This document shows, one piece after another, positions 23,270 to 30,516 of a stretch of DNA of 47,763 nucleotides; within the stretch, counting starts at the first letter, position 1, and every line of letters begins with the position of its first letter. This DNA is from Betaproteobacteria bacterium (GTDB lineage: Bacteria; Pseudomonadota; Gammaproteobacteria; Burkholderiales; SG8-39): the NCBI GenBank assembly GCA_004297625.1, contig SCTY01000046.1, positions 1-47,763 on the forward strand. Reading direction: 5' to 3'. The notes beneath the pieces are model-generated. The model saw only the letters and a list, made by a program, of their open reading frames with translations. It was not told where the DNA came from and made no database searches. Position numbers and translations under genes: made by a program.

Positions 23270-24049
23270 GTGGATTTCCAGGACCTAGACCAGGCGCGCG
23301 CGCTGCACGGCGCGTTGCTCGAGCTGTTCGTCGCGCATGCGGGGGGGGAAACCAACCCCGCGGCGCTCGCGCGCATCGAGCAGCTATGCGACGCGGCGGC
23401 GAATGCGGTCGACGATACGGAATGCCGTGTGGCCATCCGCGGCGTCAAGAGCTACTCGGCTTTGTTCTTCTCCGACGATCCGGGTATGGAAGCGGGCTCG
23501 CTTTCGAGCGCCGACTACCTGCGCTTGCGCATCTACAACGCGCTCAGCGCGTTTCGCGGGCGCCTCGGCACGCTGGAAGCCGAGCGGCTGCTGCGCCAAA
23601 AGACCGAATTCGAGCTGCGGCGGCGCGAGCAACCCGAGCCGCCGCCGCTTTCGAGCGCGTCAGTTCCGGTCTATGAGAATTCGCAACCGCGCAACATAAA
23701 AGTGCTGGTGGTCGAAGACAACCGCGACTCGGCCGAGAGCCTGCGCAGGCTCCTTTACTACTCGGGCTACGAAGTCGCGGTGGCCTATACCGGACAGGAA
23801 GGCCTGCGCGCCGCCAAGCGCATGCGGCCCGACGTGATCCTCTGCGACATCGGCCTTCCCGATACCAACGGCTTCACCGTGGCGGCGGCGCTGCGCGAAG
23901 AAACCGCGACCGCGGGCGCGCGGCTCATCGCGGTCACCGCTTACGGCGAAGACGAGGACCGGCGCCGCGCGATGCAGGCGGGCTTCGACCTGCACCTCGT
24001 GAAGCCGGTCGACCCGGAAGTTCTGCTGAAAAAAATCGAAGCGCGCTGA
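23270..24049 (+). CDS. Response regulator with N-terminal helical domain
   Basis: The 259-residue protein has an N-terminal helical region of about 115 residues (DQARALHGALLELFVAHAGGETNP..., ADYLRLRIYNALSAFRGRL) that I do not recognise. A Pro-rich linker and a C-terminal receiver domain follow (143-259). The receiver has Glu149/Asp150, phosphoacceptor Asp193 in ILCDIGLPDTNG and the conserved Lys in HLVKPVDPE. No output domain follows, so it probably works by protein contact or as a phosphate relay for a kinase such as the hybrid kinase in this island. The start is GTG behind CAGGGAAACGA. It converges with the superoxide dismutase gene. Confidence 0.85.
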   Translation: MDFQDLDQARALHGALLELFVAHAGGETNPAALARIEQLCDAAANAVDDTECRVAIRGVKSYSALFFSDDPGMEAGSLSSADYLRLRIYNALSAFRGRLGTLEAERLLRQKTEFELRRREQPEPPPLSSASVPVYENSQPRNIKVLVVEDNRDSAESLRRLLYYSGYEVAVAYTGQEGLRAAKRMRPDVILCDIGLPDTNGFTVAAALREETATAGARLIAVTAYGEDEDRRRAMQAGFDLHLVKPVDPEVLLKKIEAR

Positions 24050-24056
24050 GCGCTTC
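24029..24056 (-). terminator. Intrinsic terminator after superoxide dismutase
   Basis: On the minus strand a stem GAAGCGC / GCGCTTC with a five-base loop is followed closely by GATTTTTTT. It lies just after the superoxide dismutase stop and reaches into the end of the convergent response regulator gene. Confidence 0.75.
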
Positions 24057-24059
24057 GCT

Positions 24060-24674
24060 TCACTTGGTTGCCAGGTTCTTCTCGGCGAATTCCCAGTTCA
24101 GCCTCTCGCCGATCACCGCGGACAGATAGCGCTCGCGCTGGTTGCGATAATCGACGTAGTAGGCGTGCTCCCACACGTCGATCGTGAGCAGGCAGCGCAG
24201 GCCGCGCGCCATGGGCGTATCGGCATTTGCGGTGGTGACGACCTGCAGCTTCCCCTGCTGCTCGACGAGCCAGGCCCAGCCGCTGCCGAACTGCCCGGCG
24301 GCCGCGGCGGCGAATGCCTCGGCGAAGCGGTCGTAGCTGCCGAAGTCGGCTTCGATGCGGCGCAGGAGCGCGCCTGCCGGGCGCGTTTTCTTCGGCGTGA
24401 GCGAGTGCCAGTAGAAATCGTGGTTCCACGCCTGGGCGGCGTTATTGAAGAGCTTGCCCTGGCTGGCGCGCACCACGTCCTCCAGCGACGACGCGCGGAT
24501 GCTCTCCTTCTTCAGGAGCTCGTTCATCGTGTCGACGTACTTGCGGTGATGCTTGCCATGGTGCAGCGAAAGCGTTTCGGCCGAAATGACCGGCGCCAGC
24601 GCGTCTTCCGCGTACGGAAGCGGCGGCAAATCGAAATGTAAGGCTTGCACGGCTTTGGCGGCGGCTATGCCCAT
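24060..24674 (-). CDS. Superoxide dismutase (Fe/Mn type)
   Basis: The 204-residue protein carries the complete Fe/Mn dismutase pattern. ETLSLHHGKHHRKYV has the first ligand at His38, NHDFYWHSL the second at His85, and DVWEHAYYVDYRNQR the Asp and His ligands. NNAAQAWNHDFYW and GSGWAWLV favour the iron (SodB-like) subgroup, though metal choice cannot be proved from sequence. It converts superoxide to oxygen and hydrogen peroxide in the cytoplasm. AAGGAGG precedes the ATG. A sigma54-type promoter lies 59 bases upstream and an intrinsic terminator follows, so it is a single-gene unit. Confidence 0.95.
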   Translation of the reverse strand: MGIAAAKAVQALHFDLPPLPYAEDALAPVISAETLSLHHGKHHRKYVDTMNELLKKESIRASSLEDVVRASQGKLFNNAAQAWNHDFYWHSLTPKKTRPAGALLRRIEADFGSYDRFAEAFAAAAAGQFGSGWAWLVEQQGKLQVVTTANADTPMARGLRCLLTIDVWEHAYYVDYRNQRERYLSAVIGERLNWEFAEKNLATK

Positions 24675-24731
24675 GGGAAACCTCCTTGCTTGGAAACCGG
24701 ATTGGATTCGAATAAGAAGCCGACCGGGACC

Positions 24732-24747
24732 CGCAAGTTCCGGGCCA
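24732..24747 (-). promoter_or_regulatory. Sigma54-type promoter of the superoxide dismutase gene
   Basis: On the minus strand TGGCCCGGAACTTGCG has GG, ten bases, GC and TTGC. The start is predicted near 24721, giving a 47-base leader with an AAGGAGG ribosome binding site. Confidence 0.65.
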
Positions 24748-24781
24748 TTTCACACGCCGGGGGCGATCGACGGGATCTTTC

Positions 24782-26056
24782 TCAGAGCAGGTATTCCCAC
24801 TGCCGCGCGAACCATTCCTTGAGCTTTTCGCCGGGGCGGCGCGCGCGCCACGCCGCGGGATCGACCTCCACCGAAGCGGCGACGTCCTCGCGAAAGCGCT
24901 GCTCCATCTGGCGCGCGAAGCCCGCGTCCTGCACCACGAGGTTGTCCTCGTAGTTGTGCACGAAGCTGCGCCAGTCGAGATTGGTCGACCCGACGCTGGA
25001 CCAGGCCGAGTCGATGACCGCGGTTTTGGCGTGCATCAGCGCTTCGTGCCATTCGTAGATGCGCACCCCGGCGCCGAGCAGGTCCTCGTAGTGCGAGCGG
25101 CCGGCGTAGACCGGCGCCCAGAAATCGCTGAAGCCGGGCAGCACCAGCCGCACGTCCACGCCGCGCCGGGCCGCCTGCATGAGCGCCTCCTTGGTCCGCG
25201 GGTCCGGCACGAAGTAGCCCATGGTGAGCCACACGCGGCTGCGCGCCTTGCCGATCTGGTCGAGCAGCACCGCATACATTTCGCTTTTCCCGCTGTCGGG
25301 GTCCGTGCGCACCACGCGCATCGCCTTGTCGCCGCGGCGCTCGAGCGGCGGGAAATAGCGCGCCTCGGGCGCCGGCCCGCAATCCTGCAGCGCCCAGGCA
25401 TCGAGGGACAGGCGCTGGAGCTGCGCCACCACCGGCCCCTCCACCTGCACGTGCGTGTCGCGCCAGCCGTCCTTGCGGTCGCGCTCCTTGCCCGGCTGGC
25501 TCCGCGCGCGCGCGGAGCCGGACGCGTACGTCTCGCTGATATTGACGCCGCCGGTGAACGCCACCCGGCCGTCGACCACGAGGATCTTGCGGTGGTCGCG
25601 GTTGTTGAGCTTGGCGGGCTCGCGCTTGACCGGATTGAACTCGCACACCGCGATGCCCGCCTTGCGCAGCCGCTCGAAGAATTCGCGCGGGGTCTTGATC
25701 GAGCCCACGCTGTCGTAAAGGAGGTTCACCTTCACCCCCTGCGCGGCCTTCTTCTTCAAGAGCTCGGCGAGCCGCTCGCCCACCGGGCTGTCGTCGACGA
25801 TGTAGCTCTCGAGGTTGACGTGGTCGCGCGCGCGGGCAATCGCGGCGCGCATGGCTGCGTGGGTGGCCGGCCCGTCGACGAGAATGCGCGCCTCGTTGCC
25901 CTGAGTGAGCGGTGAAGTGAGGCTTGCGGGGGGAGCGGGCTGCCGCGCCGGCGCGGAGGCCGGCGACGACAGCGCGCAACCCTCAAGGGCCGCAAGCAAC
26001 GCCGCGACTATCGAAAAAATCCTTGCGCCGGCCGACGCTTGCCGGCGCGCGATCAC
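24782..26056 (-). CDS. Phospholipase D / cardiolipin synthase-family protein
   Basis: The 424-residue protein starts with a signal-like hydrophobic segment containing ALLAALEGCALSS, a plausible lipobox with Cys27. It has two PLD catalytic motifs: NNRDHRKILVVDGRVAFTGG, in which the HxK pair is HRK, and EALMHAKTAVIDSAWSSVGSTNLDWRS, which is HAK. Both HKD motifs are complete. Such proteins condense phosphatidylglycerol into cardiolipin or hydrolyse phospholipids at the envelope. The GTG start overlaps the BON gene stop (GTGA), so the two are translationally coupled and share its promoter. Whether it is a true synthase is unclear because of the lipoprotein-like N-terminus. Confidence 0.88.
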   Translation of the reverse strand: MIARRQASAGARIFSIVAALLAALEGCALSSPASAPARQPAPPASLTSPLTQGNEARILVDGPATHAAMRAAIARARDHVNLESYIVDDSPVGERLAELLKKKAAQGVKVNLLYDSVGSIKTPREFFERLRKAGIAVCEFNPVKREPAKLNNRDHRKILVVDGRVAFTGGVNISETYASGSARARSQPGKERDRKDGWRDTHVQVEGPVVAQLQRLSLDAWALQDCGPAPEARYFPPLERRGDKAMRVVRTDPDSGKSEMYAVLLDQIGKARSRVWLTMGYFVPDPRTKEALMQAARRGVDVRLVLPGFSDFWAPVYAGRSHYEDLLGAGVRIYEWHEALMHAKTAVIDSAWSSVGSTNLDWRSFVHNYEDNLVVQDAGFARQMEQRFREDVAASVEVDPAAWRARRPGEKLKEWFARQWEYLL

Positions 26057-26370
26057 TTCTTGATGCGGATGTCGTTCTTGACCGAACGCACCCCCTGCAC
26101 TTTCTTCGCCGCCGACACCGCGCGGCTCGCCTGGTCTTCGGAATCGACGAATCCGGTCAGCTGAACCACGCCGCGGTAAGTCTCCACGTTCACCGCCGAT
26201 GCCGTGCGCGCGCCCGCATCGGTCGCGATCGCGGTCTTCACCTTCGCGGTGAGCGCGGCGTCGTCGGTGAACTCGCCGGCGGTGCGCTTGCTTCCGCCCT
26301 GGGTCGCGCAGGCGCCAAGCGCAGCCGCGGCCAGCGCCGCGCCTATCAGTCTCCGCTTCGAAAGGTCCAT
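26053..26370 (-). CDS. BON-domain lipoprotein
   Basis: The 105-residue product has a lipoprotein signal (MDLSKRRLIGAALAAAALGACATQ, lipobox LGAC with Cys21). One BON domain follows (DDAALTAKVKTAIATDAG, VNVETYRGVVQLTGFVDSEDQASRAVSAAKKVQGVRSVKNDI). BON domains, as in OsmY, bind phospholipid surfaces and protect the envelope in osmotic and other stress. The mature protein should be anchored in the outer or inner membrane. The gene leads an operon with the phospholipase D gene. A sigma54-type promoter ends 26 bases upstream, with GAGGAG in the leader. Confidence 0.9.
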   Translation of the reverse strand: MDLSKRRLIGAALAAAALGACATQGGSKRTAGEFTDDAALTAKVKTAIATDAGARTASAVNVETYRGVVQLTGFVDSEDQASRAVSAAKKVQGVRSVKNDIRIKK

Positions 26371-26395
26371 ACGCGCTACTCCTCGTCCGAAGCCT

Positions 26396-26411
26396 TGCAA
26401 AAGGCGTGCCC
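26396..26411 (-). promoter_or_regulatory. Sigma54-type promoter of the BON-phospholipase D operon
   Basis: On the minus strand GGGCACGCCTTTTGCA has GG, ten bases, GC, with CACG and TTGCA both matching consensus. The start is predicted near 26385. The -24 end touches the stop codon of csbD. Confidence 0.75.
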
Positions 26412-26614
26412 TACATGCGCTGCGTGCCTTCCCAGTCGCTGACCTGGCGCTCCGCCTCGTCCCGCGCGCATCCGTAGCGCTCCTGGATCTTGCCGACCAG
26501 CTTGTCGCGCTGCCCGTTGATCTGGTCGAACTCGTCGTCGGTGAGCTTGCCCCACTTCTGCTTCATGTCGCCCTTCAGCTGCTTCCAGTTGCCCTGGATG
26601 CGATCCCAGTTCAT
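26411..26614 (-). CDS. CsbD-family stress protein
   Basis: The 67-residue hydrophilic protein is a CsbD/YjbJ member: MNWDRIQGNWKQLKGDMKQKWGKLTDDEFDQINGQRDKLVGKIQERYG, with the family's W-x-x-x-K-G and LTDDD-like elements. The C-terminal part (ARDEAERQVSDWE) is typical of YjbJ. It is among the most abundant stress-induced small proteins in many bacteria, but its action is unknown. The ATG at 26614 follows a leader of 35 bases from a strong sigma54-type promoter. The stop codon abuts the promoter of the next operon. Confidence 0.92.
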   Translation of the reverse strand: MNWDRIQGNWKQLKGDMKQKWGKLTDDEFDQINGQRDKLVGKIQERYGCARDEAERQVSDWEGTQRM

Positions 26615-26659
26615 GAATCGGTCTCCGGTTGAGTTGAAAAAAGAACGGCGAAGAGGCGT

Positions 26660-26675
26660 TGCAAACCGCGTGCCT
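26660..26675 (-). promoter_or_regulatory. Sigma54-type promoter of csbD
   Basis: On the minus strand AGGCACGCGGTTTGCA has GG, ten bases, GC, and matches GGCACG-N4-TTGCA. Start predicted near 26649. CTACAGGCG and TTACACGCC lie 20-45 bases further upstream and may be part of an activator site. Confidence 0.78.
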
Positions 26676-26705
26676 CCTGCACTTTCTGTCCTACAGGCGA
26701 ATTTT

Positions 26706-27764
26706 TTACACGCCGGCGGGCTGCGCGAGCCGAGCCACGGTCGCGAGCAGCGCGACGGGCTCGACCGGCTTCGCGAGCTGCGCGTCGTAGCCGGCGGCAA
26801 CCGCGCGCATGCCGTCCTCCGACTGTCGCTCGGTCAGCGCCGCGGCGCGCAAGCAGCCGCCGCGCTCGGCGGGCAACGAGCGCACCGCCCGAATGAGCGC
26901 GAGGCCGTCGCCGCCGCGCATCGCCACATCGGAGAGCATGACGTCGGGGCGGAAGGCGCCCAGCGTATCGAGCGCCTCGTCCATGCCGCGTGCCGCCCGG
27001 GTCTCCGCGCCCGCGATGCCGAGCACTTTCGCCATCGCTTCCCGGTCGGCGGGATCGTCGTCGACGATGAGCACGCGCACGCCGGTGAGCAGCGGCTCGC
27101 TGACCGGGCCGCGCGGCAGCGGCGGCTGGCCGCCGGCCACGCGCGACAGATCGAGCAGGCTGGAGATGATGCGTTCCTGGGCGCGCGCGTTGTGCTCGAT
27201 CGCATCGAGCGCCTGCGCCGCTTGGCTCGAGCAGGAAACCTGCTGGCGCAGGTGCGCCGCCCAGGTCGCGATCGCCTGCACCGGCGATTGCAGGTCCTGC
27301 AGCACCGCGGCGAGAAAACCGTCCTTCAGCCGGCTCGCCTCCTCGGTCGCGGTACGCAGGCGCCGCTCGCGCTCGAGCGAGCGGGCGAGCTCGCGCTCGG
27401 CGCGCTTGCGCTCGTCGATATCGATGCAGGCGCCGACGAAGCCGAGGAACACGCCGTCCTTGGCGTAGCGCGGCTCGCCGCGGTCGAGCACCCAGCGGTA
27501 TTCGCCGTCGCGCCGGCGCAGGCGGTACTCGATCTCGAAGCGCTCGCGCGCGTCGAAGCAGCGCACGCAGGTGTCCAGCCAGCGCGCGAGGTCCTCGGGA
27601 TGCACGCCGCGCGACCAGCCGTCGCCCAGCGCCTGCTCGGCGCTGTAGCCCGTGAAGTCGAGCCACTGGCGGCTCAGATATTCGCAGGAGAGATCCGGCC
27701 GCGCCCGCCACATCATGACCGGCAGGGTGTCCTCCATCTGCAGCTCGCGGGCGGCGTGCATCAT
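26706..27764 (-). CDS. PAS - degenerate kinase dimerisation - receiver protein
   Basis: The 352-residue protein has a PAS domain (about residues 10-118, with WLDFTGYSAEQALGDGW and ending GACIDIDERKRAERE). A HisKA-like helix pair follows (147-208), then a C-terminal receiver (228-350, Asp279 in MLSDVAMRGGDG, LAKPVEP). The phosphoacceptor His is replaced by Gln156 (KDGFLAAVLQDLQSPVQAI, compared with KDEFLAIVSHELRSPLNAL in the island's hybrid kinase), and no ATPase domain is present. It therefore cannot be an ordinary kinase; it may dimerise with one or act as a sensory phosphate sink. A sigma54-type promoter precedes it. Start could be 27764 or ATG 27734. Confidence 0.88.
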   Translation of the reverse strand: MMHAARELQMEDTLPVMMWRARPDLSCEYLSRQWLDFTGYSAEQALGDGWSRGVHPEDLARWLDTCVRCFDARERFEIEYRLRRRDGEYRWVLDRGEPRYAKDGVFLGFVGACIDIDERKRAERELARSLERERRLRTATEEASRLKDGFLAAVLQDLQSPVQAIATWAAHLRQQVSCSSQAAQALDAIEHNARAQERIISSLLDLSRVAGGQPPLPRGPVSEPLLTGVRVLIVDDDPADREAMAKVLGIAGAETRAARGMDEALDTLGAFRPDVMLSDVAMRGGDGLALIRAVRSLPAERGGCLRAAALTERQSEDGMRAVAAGYDAQLAKPVEPVALLATVARLAQPAGV

Positions 27765-27778
27765 TTCCCCGCGTGCCT

Positions 27779-27794
27779 TGCAGGAGTTGTGCCT
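27779..27794 (-). promoter_or_regulatory. Sigma54-type promoter of the PAS-receiver gene
   Basis: On the minus strand AGGCACAACTCCTGCA has GG, ten bases, GC; the -24 half is ideal and the -12 half is CTGC. The predicted start is near 27768, almost at the first ATG, so translation may begin at 27734 instead. Confidence 0.5.
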
Positions 27795-27804
27795 GTGATG
27801 CCTT

Positions 27805-27820
27805 GTAGCGGAAGCGCTAC
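27805..27820. promoter_or_regulatory. Inverted repeat between two divergent sigma54 promoters
   Basis: GTAGCG-GAAG-CGCTAC is a perfect six-base inverted repeat in the region between the leftward promoter at 27779-27794 and the rightward one at 27904-27919. It is well placed to serve as a shared activator site. The rest of 27821-27900 holds CTACAGGG and TTACATGC, which resemble motifs before other island promoters. Confidence 0.35.
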
Positions 27821-27903
27821 CGGAGACAGCTGCGGCGGCCGCGCAACTTCTACAGGGCCAGGCTACCTATTACATGCACATGCGCCGGACGGAAAGCGCG
27901 CCC

Positions 27904-27919
27904 CGGCATGGCCTTTGCT
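27904..27919 (+). promoter_or_regulatory. Sigma54-type promoter of the DUF1328 gene
   Basis: CGGCATGGCCTTTGCT has GG at 27905-27906, GC at 27917-27918 and ten bases between. The start is predicted near 27930, 35 bases before the ATG, with AAGGAG in the leader. Confidence 0.7.
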
Positions 27920-27964
27920 CGTCTAGGCCCAGCTTCACCCCCATATTCCGAAGGAGTTCAGGTC

Positions 27965-28129
27965 ATGCTTAGCTGGGCGCTTGCATTCTTCATCATCGCA
28001 ATCATCGCCGCGGTATTCGGCTTCACCGGTATCGCGTCCGGGGCGGCGGAAATCGCGAAGATCCTGTTCGTGGTGTTCGTCGTCCTGTTCCTGGTATCGC
28101 TGGTCGCAGGCCTGTTGCGCCGACCGTAA
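27965..28129 (+). CDS. DUF1328 (YtjA-like) small membrane protein
   Basis: The 54-residue protein is almost entirely two membrane helices: [51 protein letters not shown], ending in basic residues. The ALxFxIIAxIAxxxGF...GIAxxAAxIAKILF pattern is diagnostic of DUF1328/YtjA. These proteins appear in stress and biofilm regulons but have no known activity. AAGGAG (27951-27956) precedes the ATG at 27965. The gene has its own sigma54-type promoter, and another promoter starts 13 bases after the stop. Confidence 0.92.
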   Translation: MLSWALAFFIIAIIAAVFGFTGIASGAAEIAKILFVVFVVLFLVSLVAGLLRRP

Positions 28130-28141
28130 GGAGTCCGGTCC

Positions 28142-28157
28142 TGGCATATGCATTGCG
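28142..28157 (+). promoter_or_regulatory. Sigma54-type promoter of the Cys-repeat / ferritin-like / Ku operon
   Basis: TGGCATATGCATTGCG has GG at 28143-28144, GC at 28155-28156, ten bases between, and TTGC. The start is predicted near 28168; GAGGAGCAGGAC precedes the ATG at 28194. Confidence 0.75.
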
Positions 28158-28193
28158 GGACCGGGCTGTTATCCACTTCATGAGGAGCAGGAC

Positions 28194-28712
28194 ATGACGC
28201 TGAAACTTTGTTCGATTGCGGCCGCCCTCGCCCTCGCGCTGGGCACCACCGCCGTCCAGGCGCAGCAAGCGCCCGGCACCAGCGCGGACAAGCCCACGAC
28301 CGCCAATCGGTCGGCAAACCGGGACGAGCAGAAGGCCGAGAAAGAGAAGATCGAGGCCGATTACAAAGCCGCCAAGGCCAAGTGCGACGGCATGCAGGGC
28401 AACCAGAAGGACGTCTGCACGAAGGAAGCCAAGGGCCAGGAGAAGGTCGCCAAGGCCGAGCTCGCGGCGAAGCGCAATCCTTCCGCGCGCAACGAGCGCA
28501 AGGTCGCCGACGCCAAGGCCGACGCCGAGTACGACGTCGCCAAGGAAAAATGCGACGACATGAAAGGCAACGAGAAGAACGCGTGCCAGAAGGACGCCAA
28601 GGCGAAGCACGACCAGGCCAAGGCCGACATCAGGAAGCAGTACGCGCAGCGCAAGGAGGAGCGTCCGGCGCGGGCCGCCACCGGCGCCACGACACCGGGC
28701 ACCACGAAGTGA
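28194..28712 (+). CDS. Secreted Lys/Ala-rich protein with two Cys-x-x-M-x-G-N repeats
   Basis: The 172-residue product has a signal peptide (MTLKLCSIAAALALALGTTAVQAQ). The mature protein is highly charged and helical, with two copies of a repeat of about 45-50 residues: YKAAKAKCDGMQGNQKDVCTKEAKG and YDVAKEKCDDMKGNEKNACQKDAKA. Each has two cysteines in C-x2-M-x-G-N-x-K-x3-C, likely one disulfide per repeat, which would pin a helical hairpin. The C-terminus is Ala/Thr-rich. I know similar proteins only as uncharacterised proteobacterial genes sometimes labelled TolA-like. It leads an operon; its TGA overlaps the next start (GTGA). Confidence 0.75.
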   Translation: MTLKLCSIAAALALALGTTAVQAQQAPGTSADKPTTANRSANRDEQKAEKEKIEADYKAAKAKCDGMQGNQKDVCTKEAKGQEKVAKAELAAKRNPSARNERKVADAKADAEYDVAKEKCDDMKGNEKNACQKDAKAKHDQAKADIRKQYAQRKEERPARAATGATTPGTTK

Positions 28713-29245
28713 GCGCAGCGTTCCTCTCCGACATCCAGACGCTGCGCAAGCGCGCCCGGGAGCACATCGCCGCAGGGGCGGTGACTCCCGGGTATGCCGC
28801 CGACCGCGACACGGTGGTGAAGCTCCTGAACGAGGCGCTCGCCACCGAGATCGTCTGCGCGCTGCGCTACAAGCGCCACTACTACATGGCGCGGGGCATC
28901 CACGCCGAGGGCGTGGCCGCCGAGTTCCTCCAGCACGCGAGCGACGAGCAGGCGCACGCCGACCAGATCGCCGAGCGCATCACCCAGCTCGGCGGCGCGC
29001 CGAACTTCTCGCCCGAGGGCCTGGCGAGCCGCAGCCACGCCGAGTACGTCGAAGGCGACTCGCTCGAGGAGATGATCAAGGAAGACCTGGTCGCCGAGCG
29101 CATCGCGATCGACAGCTACCGCGAGATGGTGAACTACCTCGGCGCCAACGACCCGACGACGCGCCGCATGATGGAGGAGATCCTCGCCAAGGAGGAAGAG
29201 CACGCCGACGACCTCGTCACCCTCCTTGGCGCGCTTGCGAAGTAG
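28709..29245 (+). CDS. Ferritin-like di-iron protein (bacterioferritin/DPS type)
   Basis: The 178-residue protein is a four-helix bundle with the expected di-iron ligand pattern: NEALATEIVCALRYKRHYY, ASDEQAHADQIAERI, EDLVAERIAIDSYREM and LAKEEEHADDLVTLL. These give two ExxH sites and two single glutamates. It would oxidise and store iron or remove peroxide, protecting DNA. The start is GTG at 28709 inside the previous stop codon (GTGA), which implies coupled translation. Ku follows after 6 bases. The haem-binding methionine of true bacterioferritin is not clearly identifiable. Confidence 0.88.
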   Translation: MSAAFLSDIQTLRKRAREHIAAGAVTPGYAADRDTVVKLLNEALATEIVCALRYKRHYYMARGIHAEGVAAEFLQHASDEQAHADQIAERITQLGGAPNFSPEGLASRSHAEYVEGDSLEEMIKEDLVAERIAIDSYREMVNYLGANDPTTRRMMEEILAKEEEHADDLVTLLGALAK

Positions 29246-29251
29246 GGCCAC

Positions 29252-30097
29252 ATGGCGCGCGGATTGTGGAAAGGGGCGATCAGCTTCGGGCTGGTGAACG
29301 TCCCGGTCGAGCTGTTTCCGGCGGAGAAGCGCTCGAGCGAGCTCGACCTCACGATGCTCGACAAGCGCGACCTCGCGCCGGTCGGCTACAAGCGCTACAA
29401 CAAGTCCACGGGCGAGGACGTGCCCTGGGGCGAGATCGTGAAGGGCTACGAGTACGAGGACGCGAAGTACGTGGTGCTCTCCGACGAGGATTTCCGCCGC
29501 GCCAACGTCGAGGCAGCCAAGACGGTGGAGATCCTGGCGTTCGTCGACCTCGCCGAGATCCCGCCGCTCTACTTCGAGACCCCGTACTACCTTGCGCCCG
29601 GAAAGCGCGGCGAGAAGGCTTACGCGCTGCTGCGCGAAACGCTGAAGAAGTCCGGCAAAGCGGGCATCGCCACGGTAGTGATCCGCACGCGCCAATACCT
29701 CGCGGCTCTCATCCCGCGCGATGAGGTACTCGTGCTGAACACGCTGCGCTACGCCGAGGAGCTGAAGGAAGTGGACGAGCTCGGGCTGCCGTCGAGCGCG
29801 CTCAAAGGCCCCAAGGTCACCGCCAAGGAGATCGACATGGCGTTGCGCCTCGTCGACGACATGTCGGACGAGTGGCAGCCGGAGAACTACAAGGACACCT
29901 ACCGCCACGACCTGCTCGCGCGCGTTCACGAGAAGATCAAGAAAGGCCAGACCGAGGAGATCACCGAGCCCGAGAAAGGCGAGAAGGAAGCGGCCGGCGC
30001 CGAGGTCATCGACCTCATGGCGCTGCTCAAGAAGAGCGTCGAGCGCAAGCAGGAGAAACCCAGGAGGAGCCACAAGGCGAAGAGGCGCGCCGCATGA
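29252..30097 (+). CDS. ku: Ku protein, non-homologous end joining
   Basis: The 281-residue protein is a full-length bacterial Ku. It begins MARGLWKGAISFGLVNVPVELFPAEK, has the beta-barrel core (KRYNKSTGEDVPWGEIVKGYEYEDAKYVVLSDEDF, VVIRTRQYLAALIPRDEVLVLNTLRYAEEL), and ends in a Lys/Arg-rich tail (KPRRSHKAKRRAA) that aids DNA binding. A homodimer threads onto DNA ends and recruits LigD. The gene lies in an operon with a ferritin-like protein (6-base gap) and a CBS protein (ATGA overlap), under an upstream sigma54-type promoter. LigD is encoded elsewhere in the same island. Confidence 0.95.
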   Translation: MARGLWKGAISFGLVNVPVELFPAEKRSSELDLTMLDKRDLAPVGYKRYNKSTGEDVPWGEIVKGYEYEDAKYVVLSDEDFRRANVEAAKTVEILAFVDLAEIPPLYFETPYYLAPGKRGEKAYALLRETLKKSGKAGIATVVIRTRQYLAALIPRDEVLVLNTLRYAEELKEVDELGLPSSALKGPKVTAKEIDMALRLVDDMSDEWQPENYKDTYRHDLLARVHEKIKKGQTEEITEPEKGEKEAAGAEVIDLMALLKKSVERKQEKPRRSHKAKRRAA

Positions 30098-30513
30098 AGC
30101 TCTCCCACATCATGACCGGCGGCATCGAGACCGTGCTGCCGCAGGCCACCCTCGCCGAGGCGGCGAAGAAGATGGCCTCGCAGGACATCGGCTCGCTGCC
30201 GGTCTGCGCCGAGCGGCACAAGGTGGTGGGCATCATCACCGACCGCGACATCACCGTGCGCGCGGTGGCGCGCGGCATGGACCCGAGCCAGACCCGCGTG
30301 GAGGAAGTGATGACGCGCGAGGTGCTGTCCTGCCCTTCCGACGCCGACGTCGAGGAAGCCTGCGCGCTCATGGAGAAGCGCCAGGTACGCCGGCTCCTCG
30401 TCACCGGCGACGACGACTCCCCGGTAGGCATCGTCTCGCTGGGCGACATCGCGCTGTGCCTGCGCGAGAACCAGTCCGGCGAAGTGCTGAAGAAAGTCTC
30501 GGAGCCCGACTGA
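30094..30513 (+). CDS. CBS-domain protein
   Basis: The 139-residue protein is two CBS domains: MTGGIETVLPQATLAEAAKKMASQDIGSLPVCAERHKVVGIITDRDI and MTREVLSCPSDADVEEACALMEKRQVRRLLVTGDDDSPVGIVSLGDIA. Such stand-alone pairs bind adenine nucleotides and modulate partners. ATGA overlap with Ku means coupled translation. The oxidoreductase gene starts 3 bases after its stop. A role as energy or nucleotide sensor for the operon is only inference. Confidence 0.92.
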   Translation: MKLSHIMTGGIETVLPQATLAEAAKKMASQDIGSLPVCAERHKVVGIITDRDITVRAVARGMDPSQTRVEEVMTREVLSCPSDADVEEACALMEKRQVRRLLVTGDDDSPVGIVSLGDIALCLRENQSGEVLKKVSEPD

Positions 30514-30516
30514 GCC

